Positions 1 to 8,352 of a stretch of 64,000 nt of DNA are shown here, piece after piece (position 1 is the first letter of the stretch; each line of letters begins with the position of its first letter). The notes under the pieces were generated by a model that worked only from the letters and a program-made list of their open reading frames with translations, had not been told where the DNA came from and did not search any database. The translations under genes and the position numbers were made by a program. This DNA comes from Pseudomonas_T sp032052615 (GTDB lineage: Bacteria; Pseudomonadota; Gammaproteobacteria; Pseudomonadales; Pseudomonadaceae), in contig DAMBWF010000004.1 of the NCBI GenBank assembly GCA_032052615.1, forward strand, positions 248,001 to 312,000, in the 5' to 3' direction.

Positions 1-802
1 CCGAGTCGAGCAGCCAGCCGGTGGGCGCCGGGCGCTTGAGACGCTCGTGCATGCCCGGGGTGTACTGGGTGACGCTGACGCCGTAGGACTTGCTGTTGCT
101 GTAGCCGAGGCTGGCGACCACGCTGCCGACGATGTAGAGCTGGCTGCCGCCCCAGGACACCAGGAACGGCCGGAACTCGTCGGGCCGGCGGAATTTCGCC
201 GGGGCGTTGGCCGCTTCGCGCCAGCCGGTCAGCTTGGTATCCACCAGGAACAGCAGGCCGTCGTTCACCAGGAACGCGCCGCGCTCCTGGGACAGGCGGA
301 ACTCCTTGACTTGCTTGTCCACCACCAGGGTCGCGCCCTGGGCCACCACCACCGGCAGGCGGGCGATGAATACCCCGGGCTCGCTCTCGGCGAACTGCTC
401 CTTGGGCAGGTGGCGGGCGAGGTCCGCCAGGCTCACCCGGCCGCCTTCGATGAAGATCGCCTGGGGCATGCCGCGCTGGCGGGTCACCCACTCGCGCAGG
501 CGCTCATCGCCGCCGATGAAGTCCTTCAGGGCGTCCTGCTGAAGCATGCGCCGCACCACGATGCGGCCAGGACCCTGGTGCCGGGGAATCTTCGCCAGGG
601 CGGCCGCGCGGGTGTAGCCGCTCAGGTCGGGCAGGGCCGGCGGCGACATTTCCAGCTCGTCGATGGGAGCGCTGGTCACCGTGTAGTTCTTCGCCGGCTT
701 GAGTTCCTTGACCACGTCGTCCGCCTGGCTCTGGGGCGCCAGGTTCAGGGCGCCGAGCAGCAGGCCGCCATACAGCAGGCCATTACCGATGCGAGGTTTC
801 AT
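1..802 (-). CDS. algG: AlgG, mannuronan C5-epimerase (N-terminal part; cut by the window edge)
   Basis: AlgG is the periplasmic enzyme that epimerises D-mannuronate to L-guluronate in the nascent alginate polymer, and it belongs to the trans-periplasmic export complex. About 267 codons are present; the family is usually near 540 residues, so the right-handed beta-helix catalytic domain lies mostly beyond position 1. The protein begins MKPRIGNGLLYG, with a signal peptide ending near QSQA-DD. The ATG at 802 has an AGGGAGG ribosome binding site 6 to 8 bases upstream. It follows algE by 29 bases, in the standard alginate operon order. The identity rests on operon position and on N-terminal sequence resembling AlgG from memory. 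The long open frame on the opposite strand here is a shadow. Confidence 0.92.
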   Translation of the reverse strand, partial: MKPRIGNGLLYGGLLLGALNLAPQSQADDVVKELKPAKNYTVTSAPIDELEMSPPALPDLSGYTRAAALAKIPRHQGPGRIVVRRMLQQDALKDFIGGDERLREWVTRQRGMPQAIFIEGGRVSLADLARHLPKEQFAESEPGVFIARLPVVVAQGATLVVDKQVKEFRLSQERGAFLVNDGLLFLVDTKLTGWREAANAPAKFRRPDEFRPFLVSWGGSQLYIVGSVVASLGYSNSKSYGVSVTQYTPGMHERLKRPAPTGWLLDS

Positions 803-831
803 CGCGGTTCCTCCCTTGAGCGACGGACGCA

Positions 832-2280
832 TCAGAAGCGCCAGATGAGATCGACGAAGGCGCGGTGCATCAGCGAGTCCGTCCCGTGGCCATAGGCGTC
901 GCCGGGCTTGAACACGCCGCCGCGAAAGCGCACCAGGGCCGAGCGATCGTCGAGACGCTCGCTCATGGAGGCCGGCAGCAGGCCCTGCTTGAAGTACTTG
1001 GTCACCACCAGGTCGACTTCCTGGCCGAGGTCCTTCTCGCCGTCCTGCAACGGCGCGGAGATGCCGCTGGCACCCACGTCCTGGTCGTCGTGGAGGCGCC
1101 AGAAACGGTGGTAGACCAGGCTCGCGTCGTAGTCCTCGCGCAGTTTCCAGGAGCCGAAGGCGGTGGCCACCTGGACGTTGCTCAGCTCGCCGCGGAACGC
1201 CTCGCCGAAGCGGTGTAGGCGCGACTCCACGCCGGTGAAGCTGGAGCGGTTGCTTTCCAGGCCGGTCTGCACGAACTGCTTGGACTTGTCTTCGTCGCCA
1301 CCACCGCTGCCCCGGGCATAGGCGCCGCCGACCTTCCATTGATCGTCGATGTTCCAGCGCAGGCCGAGGTCCATCGCCCAGGCGTCGACATCGCCGTCCC
1401 GGCGTCCGGTGGCCACGCGGCGGTCGTCGACCACGCCCTGGCTGATGGCGTCGGTCTGTCCGGTCAGCCAGGTAAGCTGCGCCCAGTAGTTCAGCGGCTG
1501 GCGCGCGCGCGGGTTGAAGAAGTCGCCGTCGGCCTCCAGGCCGAGCCAGGTGAGGTCGCCGGTGTAGGTCTTGCTCAACTCGTCGACCCGTTCGCCGACC
1601 CGTGGCAGGCTGCCGCCGTCGTGGCTGTGGTGGACTTTCATGCCGACCCAGTGGCCTGGCGCCCATTGGGTGGAGAGCCCGCCGAACAGGTGCTGGCGGT
1701 CCTTGTCGCGGGGGGACAGGTCGTCCAGGTCGGTGCGGTACTCGCTGAAGCGCTCGGCGGCGCCCAGGTTCGCCCGTAGCAGGGTGGTGTCGAAGGTCCA
1801 GTGCAGCGCCTCGATGTTGGTGTCCCACCAAGTGCCTTCCTGGCTGCGCAGGCGCTGGCGGCCGAAGCGCAGGTGCTCGCCGGGGTAGGGGGTGAGCCCG
1901 GCATAGTCGATCCAGAATTCCCGCAGGGCGAGGTAGTTCTTCTCCGGCTCGCGGCTGTCGCCGCGCTGGGTGTCGCCGTCCGCGTCGCTGGAGTCCAGGG
2001 GGTCGGTCTCGACGATGTCGGTGGCGGCCACCGCCTGGCCCATGGCGAAGGCGCTCCACTGGCCGCGCTGGCCGAAGACCCAGGGCCGCAGGTCAAGGCC
2101 GAAGCCGTTGACGTCGCCACCGGCGCGGGTGCCCAGGTCGCGGTCGTCCTCGGACTGCCCGGTGAGCTTGATGTCCAGGCCGAAGTTCTTCTCGGGCGTG
2201 TCCGCCGCCTGCAGCGGGGCGCTCGCCAGCAGAGAAATGCCGAGGCCCAGGCCGGTACCAATCCAACGTTTCAGAGTCAT
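832..2280 (-). CDS. algE: AlgE, outer-membrane alginate export porin
   Basis: AlgE is the outer-membrane beta-barrel through which alginate leaves the cell. The predicted protein has 482 residues, close to the usual 490. It has a signal peptide (MTLKRWIGTG... cleaved near LQA-ADT, residue 26) and ends in the aromatic pattern IWRF, as expected for a Bam-assembled barrel. The sequence alternates polar and hydrophobic residues, with basic residues (for example RFGRQRLRSQEG) of the kind that line the anion-selective AlgE pore. It starts 8 bases after the algK stop, which suggests translational linkage. It is transcribed with the rest of the operon from the algD promoter region. Confidence 0.96.
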   Translation of the reverse strand: MTLKRWIGTGLGLGISLLASAPLQAADTPEKNFGLDIKLTGQSEDDRDLGTRAGGDVNGFGLDLRPWVFGQRGQWSAFAMGQAVAATDIVETDPLDSSDADGDTQRGDSREPEKNYLALREFWIDYAGLTPYPGEHLRFGRQRLRSQEGTWWDTNIEALHWTFDTTLLRANLGAAERFSEYRTDLDDLSPRDKDRQHLFGGLSTQWAPGHWVGMKVHHSHDGGSLPRVGERVDELSKTYTGDLTWLGLEADGDFFNPRARQPLNYWAQLTWLTGQTDAISQGVVDDRRVATGRRDGDVDAWAMDLGLRWNIDDQWKVGGAYARGSGGGDEDKSKQFVQTGLESNRSSFTGVESRLHRFGEAFRGELSNVQVATAFGSWKLREDYDASLVYHRFWRLHDDQDVGASGISAPLQDGEKDLGQEVDLVVTKYFKQGLLPASMSERLDDRSALVRFRGGVFKPGDAYGHGTDSLMHRAFVDLIWRF

Positions 2281-2288
2281 CGTGTTTC

Positions 2289-3683
2289 CTACTGGGTCTG
2301 CATGGCTTGCAGCGCGGACGAGGTCTGCCAGGCGCTGCCGCGCAGTTGCCGTTCTTCGCGCAGCAGGGTTTCGGCCCGGGTTCTATCCGCGGGCGGTAGC
2401 TGTTGCTCGACCTGTTGCGCCAGTTCGATGGCTTGCGGGGTGTTCTTCGGCAGCGCCAACTGACTGAAGACATAGGCGTTGACCGGGTTGGGCACGAAGC
2501 CCTTGCCCTGGGAGAACATCTGCGCCAGGGCGAAATCGGCGTTGACCATGCCGGCGCGGGCGGCGGACAACAGGTGGTCCAGGGCCTTCTGGGGGTCGAT
2601 GTCACCCAGGTAGCCTCGCATGTAGATCAGCCCGAGGAAGTAGTGGGCGCTGACCTCGCTGGGTGCCGCCGCCTGCAGGTGCTCGATGGCCTTGCGCGGG
2701 TCCTGGGGCACCAGCTTGCCTTCGTAATAGAGCTTACCCAGCAGCAGGTCGGCGCGGGGCTGGGCGGCGGCGCGGCCGTGCTCCAGGTACTCCATCATCT
2801 TGTCGGTGTCGCCCAGGGCCGGGTACTCGTAGAGCAGCCGCGCCAGGCTGACCCAGGCTGCCGGATAGGTCGGGGCGATTTCTTCGAGGAGCTTCTGCGC
2901 GGTGTTCTCGTCCGGCTTGCCGGTCTCGGCATCGGCCAGCACCATCGCCACCGCGTCGACCCGTTGGGCCGACACGGCACCGCCGCGATAGCCAGCCATC
3001 ATGCGCTCCAGCAGGGCGTCGCGCTTTTCCACCGCCCCGGGGTCGTCGGCCTTGGCGCGTTTCTGGTAGACGGTGGCCAGCTCGACGTAGCAGACGTCGG
3101 CCTGGGCCAGGGCCTTCTCGCAGATGCGTTCGATCTCGTCCAGGTGCTGGTCGTAGATGCCCTGGGTCCGGTAGTACAGCACCTGGGCCAGGTCGGCCTG
3201 GGCGTAGCCGGCGGCGCGCCACGCGGAGATGCGCGCCTGCACGTCGAGGCCGGGGAAGTCCTGCGGGTATTGCATGTAGAGCATCACCAGGGCCATCAGG
3301 CTGTTCTGCTCGCCCTCGGCGAAGGAGGCTTCCAGCAATTGACCCGCCTCGCGGCGCTCGGCGGCGCTGGCATCCGGCTTGGCCGCCAGCAATCGGCCCA
3401 GACGCGCCTTGGCCCGGGGAGACTCGTCCAGGGCCTGGCGATAGGTACGTTCGGCCTCGCGCACTTGCTCGGGGTCGCCGCTGGCCACTTGCAGGTCCGC
3501 CAGGCCGACCTGGGCATTCACGTAGCCCAGCTCGGCGAGTTGGCGGTAGTTGCGCTCGGCGGTGGCGGTGTCGCCGCGCTTGAGCGCCTCGTTGGCCAGG
3601 CGCTGGTCAGGCAGGCCGCTGCAGCCGGCCAGGGCGATGGCCACGGCGAGCGGCAGCAGCGAGCGGGGGCGGATATCGGTCAC
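2289..3683 (-). CDS. algK: AlgK, TPR/Sel1-like lipoprotein of the alginate export complex
   Basis: AlgK is a periplasmic outer-membrane lipoprotein that supports AlgE placement and links it to the periplasmic scaffold. The 464 residues begin with a lipoprotein signal whose lipobox is LAGC (Cys21). The rest is a run of helical tetratricopeptide/Sel1-type repeats, visible as recurring patterns such as AEYGYVNAQ-like and ALDHLLSAARAGMVNAD near residues 365-385. The usual family length is about 475. It lies 12 bases downstream of alg44 and 8 bases upstream of algE, in standard operon order. Confidence 0.96.
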   Translation of the reverse strand: MTDIRPRSLLPLAVAIALAGCSGLPDQRLANEALKRGDTATAERNYRQLAELGYVNAQVGLADLQVASGDPEQVREAERTYRQALDESPRAKARLGRLLAAKPDASAAERREAGQLLEASFAEGEQNSLMALVMLYMQYPQDFPGLDVQARISAWRAAGYAQADLAQVLYYRTQGIYDQHLDEIERICEKALAQADVCYVELATVYQKRAKADDPGAVEKRDALLERMMAGYRGGAVSAQRVDAVAMVLADAETGKPDENTAQKLLEEIAPTYPAAWVSLARLLYEYPALGDTDKMMEYLEHGRAAAQPRADLLLGKLYYEGKLVPQDPRKAIEHLQAAAPSEVSAHYFLGLIYMRGYLGDIDPQKALDHLLSAARAGMVNADFALAQMFSQGKGFVPNPVNAYVFSQLALPKNTPQAIELAQQVEQQLPPADRTRAETLLREERQLRGSAWQTSSALQAMQTQ

Positions 3684-3695
3684 CAGGCTGTCTCC

Positions 3696-4859
3696 TCAGC
3701 GAGCCGCGGCCAGCGCCTTGTCAACCATCCCGCCCAAGGATGGGCCGTGGTCGATGCGCACTTCCACCGGCTGGCCGGACAGGCCGCTGTCGAGGGCGGT
3801 TTCCGGCTGGATCACCACGCGGATGTCCGAGGACAAGCCACCGTTCTGCAGGCTGGTGCTGGCGATCTTGCCGTAGCGCGGCTCTTCCTCGCCGGCCAGT
3901 TGGAAACTGACGCGAGTCCCGGGCGTGGCCTGGGCGAAGTCGCTGTAGGGGAAGCGCGCCTCGACGGTGGCCTGGACGCCTTGGGGCACCAGGTCGAAGA
4001 TCGCCGCGCCCTTGCTGGCGAACTGGCCGTCGGCGACCAGTTGCTGGGAGACCCGGCAAGTACAGGGGCTGGTGAGGGTTCCTTTCATCTGCCGGCCGAA
4101 GAGCTGCTCGACGTTTTCCGGGTCGAGCTGTTCCTCGGTCAGATGGCCTTTGAGCATTTCCAGCATCGAGGCCGAGAAGGAGGCGATGGGCGCGCCTTTC
4201 TCGACGATGCCGCCCACCTGCACCAGGCTCTGCACCGTGCCCTCGCGGGGCATGGTGACCTGCATGCCGGGCACGGCGACCTGGGCCGACTCGGCGTGGG
4301 TGACGAAATACAGGCCGTAGACCGAGCGGAGGATGTAGGCGAACGCCGCCACGCCCACCAGGAAGATCCCCAGGCTGAAGCCCACCGCGCGGAACCGGGC
4401 GAAGCCGTCCATGCCGCTGCCGCCGGCCTGTTTGCGCGGCTTGGTGAAGTTTTCCCGTTGCAGGGTGTTGAGCAGGTCACCGACGCTGACCATCTCGCCG
4501 CTCAGGTGGGCGCTGATCAGGTAGCGCAGCGTGGCGATCTCCCGGGGCCGCAGGTTATGGAACTGGCACCCGGCGCGGCCATTGGCGGTGTCCACGGCGC
4601 GGACCTGGAATTCCACGTCCACGCCCAGCTCCATGCCGTCCAGCAGGAATTGCAGGCGACCTTGGTGGAAGTCGCCGACCCGCGATTCGAGCTTGTCCAG
4701 GTCGAAGCTGAACCCCCCGGCGGACAGGTCGCGGATCGAGCGTTCCACCGGCTCGCGGTTGGGCCCGGGGAAGATCACCTTGGCCGGAATGCGCACCCGG
4801 GCATGCTGGCGCTGGGCTTCGGCTTCGTGCACCACGTTGACGTTGACGGCTGTGTTCAT
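3696..4859 (-). CDS. alg44: Alg44, PilZ-domain c-di-GMP receptor subunit of alginate polymerase
   Basis: Alg44 activates the Alg8 polymerase when bound to cyclic di-GMP and extends into the periplasm. The 387 residues match the usual 389. The N-terminal cytoplasmic PilZ domain carries both nucleotide-binding motifs: R17-QHA-R21 (RxxxR) and D44-LSAG-G49 (DxSxxG). One membrane helix follows at about residues 158-185 (GFSLGIFLVGVAAFAYIL). The C-terminal half resembles a membrane-fusion-protein domain. It sits 28 bases after alg8 and 12 bases before algK. With both motifs intact, c-di-GMP control should be functional. Confidence 0.97.
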   Translation of the reverse strand: MNTAVNVNVVHEAEAQRQHARVRIPAKVIFPGPNREPVERSIRDLSAGGFSFDLDKLESRVGDFHQGRLQFLLDGMELGVDVEFQVRAVDTANGRAGCQFHNLRPREIATLRYLISAHLSGEMVSVGDLLNTLQRENFTKPRKQAGGSGMDGFARFRAVGFSLGIFLVGVAAFAYILRSVYGLYFVTHAESAQVAVPGMQVTMPREGTVQSLVQVGGIVEKGAPIASFSASMLEMLKGHLTEEQLDPENVEQLFGRQMKGTLTSPCTCRVSQQLVADGQFASKGAAIFDLVPQGVQATVEARFPYSDFAQATPGTRVSFQLAGEEEPRYGKIASTSLQNGGLSSDIRVVIQPETALDSGLSGQPVEVRIDHGPSLGGMVDKALAAAR

Positions 4860-4887
4860 GGTTCGGAGATTCCTGTTCGAGTGGGGC

Positions 4888-6369
4888 TCACACCAGCGCC
4901 AGCAGCGCGGCGATGAAGACGCTGGATGCGGAAAAGGTCATGGCACGGGAAGACCAGGTGTTGAAGCGTTGGGCGAAGCTGGCCAGACCCCGATCGAGCT
5001 TGGTGTTCTGGCGGGTCCAGGACTGCTGGTCGAGGCGGAAGAAGACGTAGATCTTCACCAGCGCGCCGACGATCTGGTTGTAATAGAGGATCAGCGGGTA
5101 GGCCGGGCCGATGCGGTGGCCCGACAGGCTCAGCAACAGGGTCAGGATGAGCCGGGTGATGCCGATCCACAGCAGGTACATCAGCAGGAAGCCGATGCTG
5201 TACTTGATGCTGGCGATGACCCCCACGGCCAGGCCGAGCAGGCAGGTCCACATCGATACGCGCTGGTCGAACAGCACCAGGGAGGTGAACCAGCCCATGC
5301 GCCTGGGCCCCAGGCGCAAGGCGCGGGAGTTCTGCCGCAGGTTGTTGCCGTACCAGCGGAACATCAGCTTGCGGCTGGCCTTGAGGAAGCTCTTCTCCGG
5401 CGGGTGCTCCACGGTGTTGATCGCCGCGTCGGGCACGTAGAAGGTGTCGTAGCCCAGGCGCATCAGGCTGTACCAACTGGACTTGTCGTCGCCGGTGAGA
5501 AACTGGAAGCGGCCCAGGCGCCAGTGTTCGAGGAAGTCGCTTTCGACGTCGGTGATGAATTCGGGGTCGGTGACCACCGAGGCGCGGAACACCGACATGC
5601 GCCCGGTCATGGTCAGCACGCGCTTGGACAGGGCCATGGAGCACATGTTGATGTGGCGTTGGGCGAAGCGCAGCTTGTGCCATTCGCTCATGACGTAGCT
5701 GCCGCGCACTTCGCAGAACTCGTTGGTGGTGAGCCCGCCGACGTTGGGGAAGAGCTTGAACCAAGGCACGGTCTTCCTCACCACGCCCTCGGCGAGCACG
5801 GTGTCGCCGTCGATCACCGCCACCACGGCGTCGGGATTGGGCAGTTGCCGGGAGATGGCGCGGAAACCGTAGGCCAGGCCGTCGCGCTTGCCGGTGCCGG
5901 GAATGCGCACGAAGTCCAGCTTGACCCGTTCCGGCGGGTTCAGCTTCGCCCATTGGTTCTTGATCAGCAGTTCGTCGGACAGCTCGACGATGGAGCAGAC
6001 CACGGTGGTCGGGTAGCCGCAGGCGATGGCTTCTTGGATCACCGAGCGATACACCATCGAGGTGGTCAGGGCGTCGATGCGGAAGCTGGTCACCAGCAGA
6101 AACACCTGGGACGGGTCCGCCGCCGCGCCCATGCGACGCAGCTTGCGCCGGTAGTAGGGGTAGACCCCGTAGAGGAACAGCATCCCCCGCAGGTAGTGCA
6201 TGGCCCCCATGGAATAGCGCCAGATGCCGACGATGCCGATCAGGAAGATGAAATCTTTCGATTCGGGGTCGAAGATCGTCCGCGGCAGCGCGAGCGCCAG
6301 CAGCATCAGCAAGATGAGGTAGAACAGCCAACCTGCGGCCTCGTTGAGGCCGGACTTCAGCGTGTGCAT
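4888..6369 (-). CDS. alg8: Alg8, inner-membrane glycosyltransferase polymerising mannuronate
   Basis: Alg8 is a processive family-2 glycosyltransferase that uses GDP-mannuronate to make polymannuronate while moving it across the inner membrane. The protein has 493 residues (family about 494). Membrane helices lie near residues 13-30 and 40-70, and several more after residue 350. The cytoplasmic catalytic region between them contains the D187-G-D189 sugar-nucleotide motif and a later VESDFLEHWRL segment that fits the catalytic-base region. It follows algD with a 74-base gap and precedes alg44. It works as a complex with Alg44. Confidence 0.97.
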   Translation of the reverse strand: MHTLKSGLNEAAGWLFYLILLMLLALALPRTIFDPESKDFIFLIGIVGIWRYSMGAMHYLRGMLFLYGVYPYYRRKLRRMGAAADPSQVFLLVTSFRIDALTTSMVYRSVIQEAIACGYPTTVVCSIVELSDELLIKNQWAKLNPPERVKLDFVRIPGTGKRDGLAYGFRAISRQLPNPDAVVAVIDGDTVLAEGVVRKTVPWFKLFPNVGGLTTNEFCEVRGSYVMSEWHKLRFAQRHINMCSMALSKRVLTMTGRMSVFRASVVTDPEFITDVESDFLEHWRLGRFQFLTGDDKSSWYSLMRLGYDTFYVPDAAINTVEHPPEKSFLKASRKLMFRWYGNNLRQNSRALRLGPRRMGWFTSLVLFDQRVSMWTCLLGLAVGVIASIKYSIGFLLMYLLWIGITRLILTLLLSLSGHRIGPAYPLILYYNQIVGALVKIYVFFRLDQQSWTRQNTKLDRGLASFAQRFNTWSSRAMTFSASSVFIAALLALV

Positions 6370-6443
6370 ATCCGTATCCGTCGTTTTCGACGGCCCCGGC
6401 GCGCGGGCGTCGGGGCCGGCTCGGCCAAAGGCAGGCGCGGGCG

Positions 6444-7754
6444 TTACCAGCAGATGCCTTCGGCGCCCTGGAAGGAGGCGCGGGGCATGAAGCCGACCAG
6501 GTCGACGATCTGCTTGCCGTCGGGCGCGCCCTGGGCCAGCGCGGCGAACTGCTCGTCGCTGTTGCCAAGAACGATGATGTCGGCGTCGTCGACGACCTTG
6601 CTCAGGTCGCTGTTGAGCAAGGAGGAAACGTGGGGAATCTTCGACTCGATGTAGTCCTTGTTGGCGCCGTGGACCCGGGCGTACTCCACGTTGCGGTCGT
6701 AGATGCTCAGGTCGAAGCCCTTGCCGATGAGCATTTCGGCCAGTTCCACCAGGGGGCTTTCGCGCAGGTCGTCGGTACCGGCCTTGAAGCTAAGGCCGAG
6801 CAAGGCGACCTTGCGCTTCTCGTGGCTGGAGATGATGTCGAAGGCTTTCTGCACCTGGGCGGAGTTGCTGCGCATCAGCGAGCCCAGCAACGGCGATTCC
6901 ACGTCCAGTTGGCCGGCGCGGTAGGTGAGCGCGCGCACGTCCTTGGGCAGGCAGGAGCCGCCGAAGGCGAAGCCGGGGCGCATGTAGTACTTGGAGAGGT
7001 TGAGCTTGTGGTCCTGGCAGATCACATCCATCACTTCGCGGCCGTCGACGCCCACGGCCTTGGCGATGTTGCCGATCTCGTTGGCGAAGGTCACCTTGGT
7101 GGCATGCCAGACGTTGCAGGTGTACTTGATCATCTCCGCCACCTCGATCGGCTTGCGGATGATCGGCGCGTCGAGCTCGCTGTAGATCGCCGCCAGTACG
7201 TCGCCCGCCGCCTTGTCCGACTCGCCGATCACGGTCATCGGCGGGTAGTCGTAGTCGTTGATCGCGGTGCTTTCGCGGAGGAACTCGGGGTTCACCGCCA
7301 CGCCGAAGTCGGCGCCGGCGCGCTTGCCGGAGCAATCCTCCAGAATCGGGATCACCACGTTCTTCGCGGTGCCCGGCAGGACGGTGCTGCGCACCACCAC
7401 GGTGTGGCGCTCGGGCTTGTCGCGCAGGGCGAAGCCGATTTCCCGGGAGACCGACTCGATGTAGCCCAGGTCGAGGTCGCCATTCTTCTTGCTGGGCGTG
7501 CCAACGCAGATGAACGACACGTCGGTATCGCGAACGGCGTCGGCCACGTCGGTGGTTCCACGCAGGCGGCCCGTGCGGAGCCCTTGTTGCAGGAGTTCTT
7601 CCAGACCGGGCTCGACGATGGGTGATTTACCCTGGTTGATCAGGTCGATCTTGTTCGCGGAAATATCCACGCCCACTACGTCGTGGCCGCGCGCCGACAG
7701 GCAGCCGGCACATACGGCGCCAACATAGCCCAGACCAAAGATGCTAATACGCAT
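6444..7754 (-). CDS. algD: AlgD, GDP-mannose 6-dehydrogenase
   Basis: AlgD oxidises GDP-mannose to GDP-mannuronate with two NAD+, the committed and rate-controlling step of alginate synthesis. The 436 residues equal the family length. The N-terminal Rossmann motif is GLGYVGAVCAG (residues 7-17), and the catalytic cysteine is Cys268 in FGGSCLPKD, the same number as in P. aeruginosa AlgD. The ATG at 7754 has a GGAAGAGG ribosome binding site that contains a GGA motif, the kind of site bound by RsmA/CsrA repressors. It is the first gene of the operon and lies behind an unusually long AT-rich leader. Confidence 0.98.
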   Translation of the reverse strand: MRISIFGLGYVGAVCAGCLSARGHDVVGVDISANKIDLINQGKSPIVEPGLEELLQQGLRTGRLRGTTDVADAVRDTDVSFICVGTPSKKNGDLDLGYIESVSREIGFALRDKPERHTVVVRSTVLPGTAKNVVIPILEDCSGKRAGADFGVAVNPEFLRESTAINDYDYPPMTVIGESDKAAGDVLAAIYSELDAPIIRKPIEVAEMIKYTCNVWHATKVTFANEIGNIAKAVGVDGREVMDVICQDHKLNLSKYYMRPGFAFGGSCLPKDVRALTYRAGQLDVESPLLGSLMRSNSAQVQKAFDIISSHEKRKVALLGLSFKAGTDDLRESPLVELAEMLIGKGFDLSIYDRNVEYARVHGANKDYIESKIPHVSSLLNSDLSKVVDDADIIVLGNSDEQFAALAQGAPDGKQIVDLVGFMPRASFQGAEGICW

Positions 7755-7820
7755 CGCAATTCACCTCTTCCGTTGGTACTTGATTTTAAGTGGTACTTAG
7801 CGACCACATCCGTTCAGCCC

Positions 7821-7852
7821 GGCTAACTTCTTAGTTGATAAGAAAGTTGGCA
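7821..7852 (-). promoter_or_regulatory. Inverted repeat in the algD leader
   Basis: GGCTAACTTCTTA and TAAGAAAGTTGGC flank a GTTGA loop, giving a 12-13 bp stem with one bulged base. It lies 67 to 98 bases upstream of the algD start. It could be an RNA hairpin in the long leader or an operator. Followed on the algD strand by no T-run, it is not a classic terminator. Confidence 0.35.
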
Positions 7853-7978
7853 GGCACAGGCATGAGGATAATTAGGCACCTAACTTAATGGTGCCCGACG
7901 GGCTTATTGAAGCGCGCCCTGGGTCAATGAGTGATTCGGGCGCATGGGCGCTCGCTCATTTTTCTGGATCGAAAGGTC

Positions 7979-7985
7979 AAGTTCC
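7979..7985 (-). promoter_or_regulatory. Possible AlgU (sigma-E type) -35 element of algD
   Basis: On the algD strand GGAACTT matches the -35 hexamer of AlgU/RpoE promoters exactly. The -10 side is poor: at 16-17 bases the sequence reads AAAATGA, and a TCCAGA occurs only 11 bases away. If used, transcription would start near 7950 and leave a leader of about 200 nt. The call is tentative. Confidence 0.3.
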
Positions 7986-8133
7986 TATTCTCCTGATTTG
8001 CAATGGCTTTCCTTAGCTAGGCAAGAATCTTGGCACTGTCTCGAAGTTATAGCGAAGTTAGATGTCACCTATATGCAAGCGCGAAGAAGTATTGTTCCGG
8101 GCTGTAGGAGTCTCCTGAAAAACGTTAGTTCAA

Positions 8134-8143
8134 ACCGTTCGTC
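8134..8143 (+). promoter_or_regulatory. AlgR-type binding site
   Basis: The sequence ACCGTTCGTC matches the core of the far-upstream AlgR sites described for P. aeruginosa algD. It lies about 380 bp from the algD start codon, a similar distance to those sites, and is written on the strand opposite to algD. A partial match (CCGTTCAGC, 7 of 9) occurs at 7810-7818. The match is seen in the sequence; binding is inferred. Confidence 0.5.
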
Positions 8144-8297
8144 CTGTTTTTGATTCACCGCACAAATTTGAATGTTGAGTGGGATGGTCGCGCATTGATA
8201 TCACGCTCTATTTAAAGAAAGATCTCTTGAAGCGTCATGATATGGTTTTGCTAGTAATGGCGTTATAACAGTCTTGTTGTAGGACAATGCGGGAAGT

Positions 8298-8330
8298 TAT
8301 TACGCCTTCTTAGTTAACGAAGGCGTAATA
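8298..8330 (-). terminator. Hairpin downstream of yaaA
   Basis: TATTACGCCTTC and GAAGGCGTAATA form a perfect 12-bp stem with a 9-base loop, starting 23 bases past the yaaA stop. There is no T-run on either side. It is a terminator-like or transcript-stabilising hairpin that separates yaaA from the algD upstream region, and a rho-independent terminator only with caution. Confidence 0.45.
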
Positions 8331-8352
8331 CATTAAGCAGTGGAGGGAGGCG

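Larger units (their letters stand above)
7755..8352. promoter_or_regulatory. algD upstream control region, 598 bp, AT-rich, no gene
   Basis: This stretch between algD and yaaA is markedly richer in A and T than the flanking genes. It carries an AlgR-type box at 8134-8143, a GGAACTT element at 7979-7985 on the algD strand, a leader hairpin at 7821-7852, a short inverted repeat (GGCACC 7875-7880, GGTGCC 7890-7895), three copies of the heptamer CTAACTT or its complement (near 7823, 7880 and 8053), and a hairpin next to yaaA at 8298-8330. Long, multi-promoter upstream regions are known for algD in Pseudomonas and Azotobacter. A 69-codon open frame at 7944-8153 has no ribosome binding site and no recognisable product. 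Confidence 0.8.

Noticed and set aside
2403..4916. Very long plus-strand open frame (837 codons) across algK and alg44
   Set aside because: It is antisense to two well-supported alginate genes, has histidine/glutamine-rich shadow composition, and no recognisable domain. High G/C content keeps such frames open.
4531..6654. Long plus-strand frame (707 codons) opposite alg8
   Set aside because: Antisense shadow of Alg8, with no start signal or family similarity.
7963..7985. TCCAGA as the -10 of an AlgU promoter for algD
   Set aside because: It lies only 11 bases from GGAACTT, whereas AlgU promoters need 16-17.
7944..8153. 69-codon plus-strand frame in the algD upstream region
   Set aside because: No ribosome binding site, no similarity recognised, and it lies over the likely algD promoter elements.
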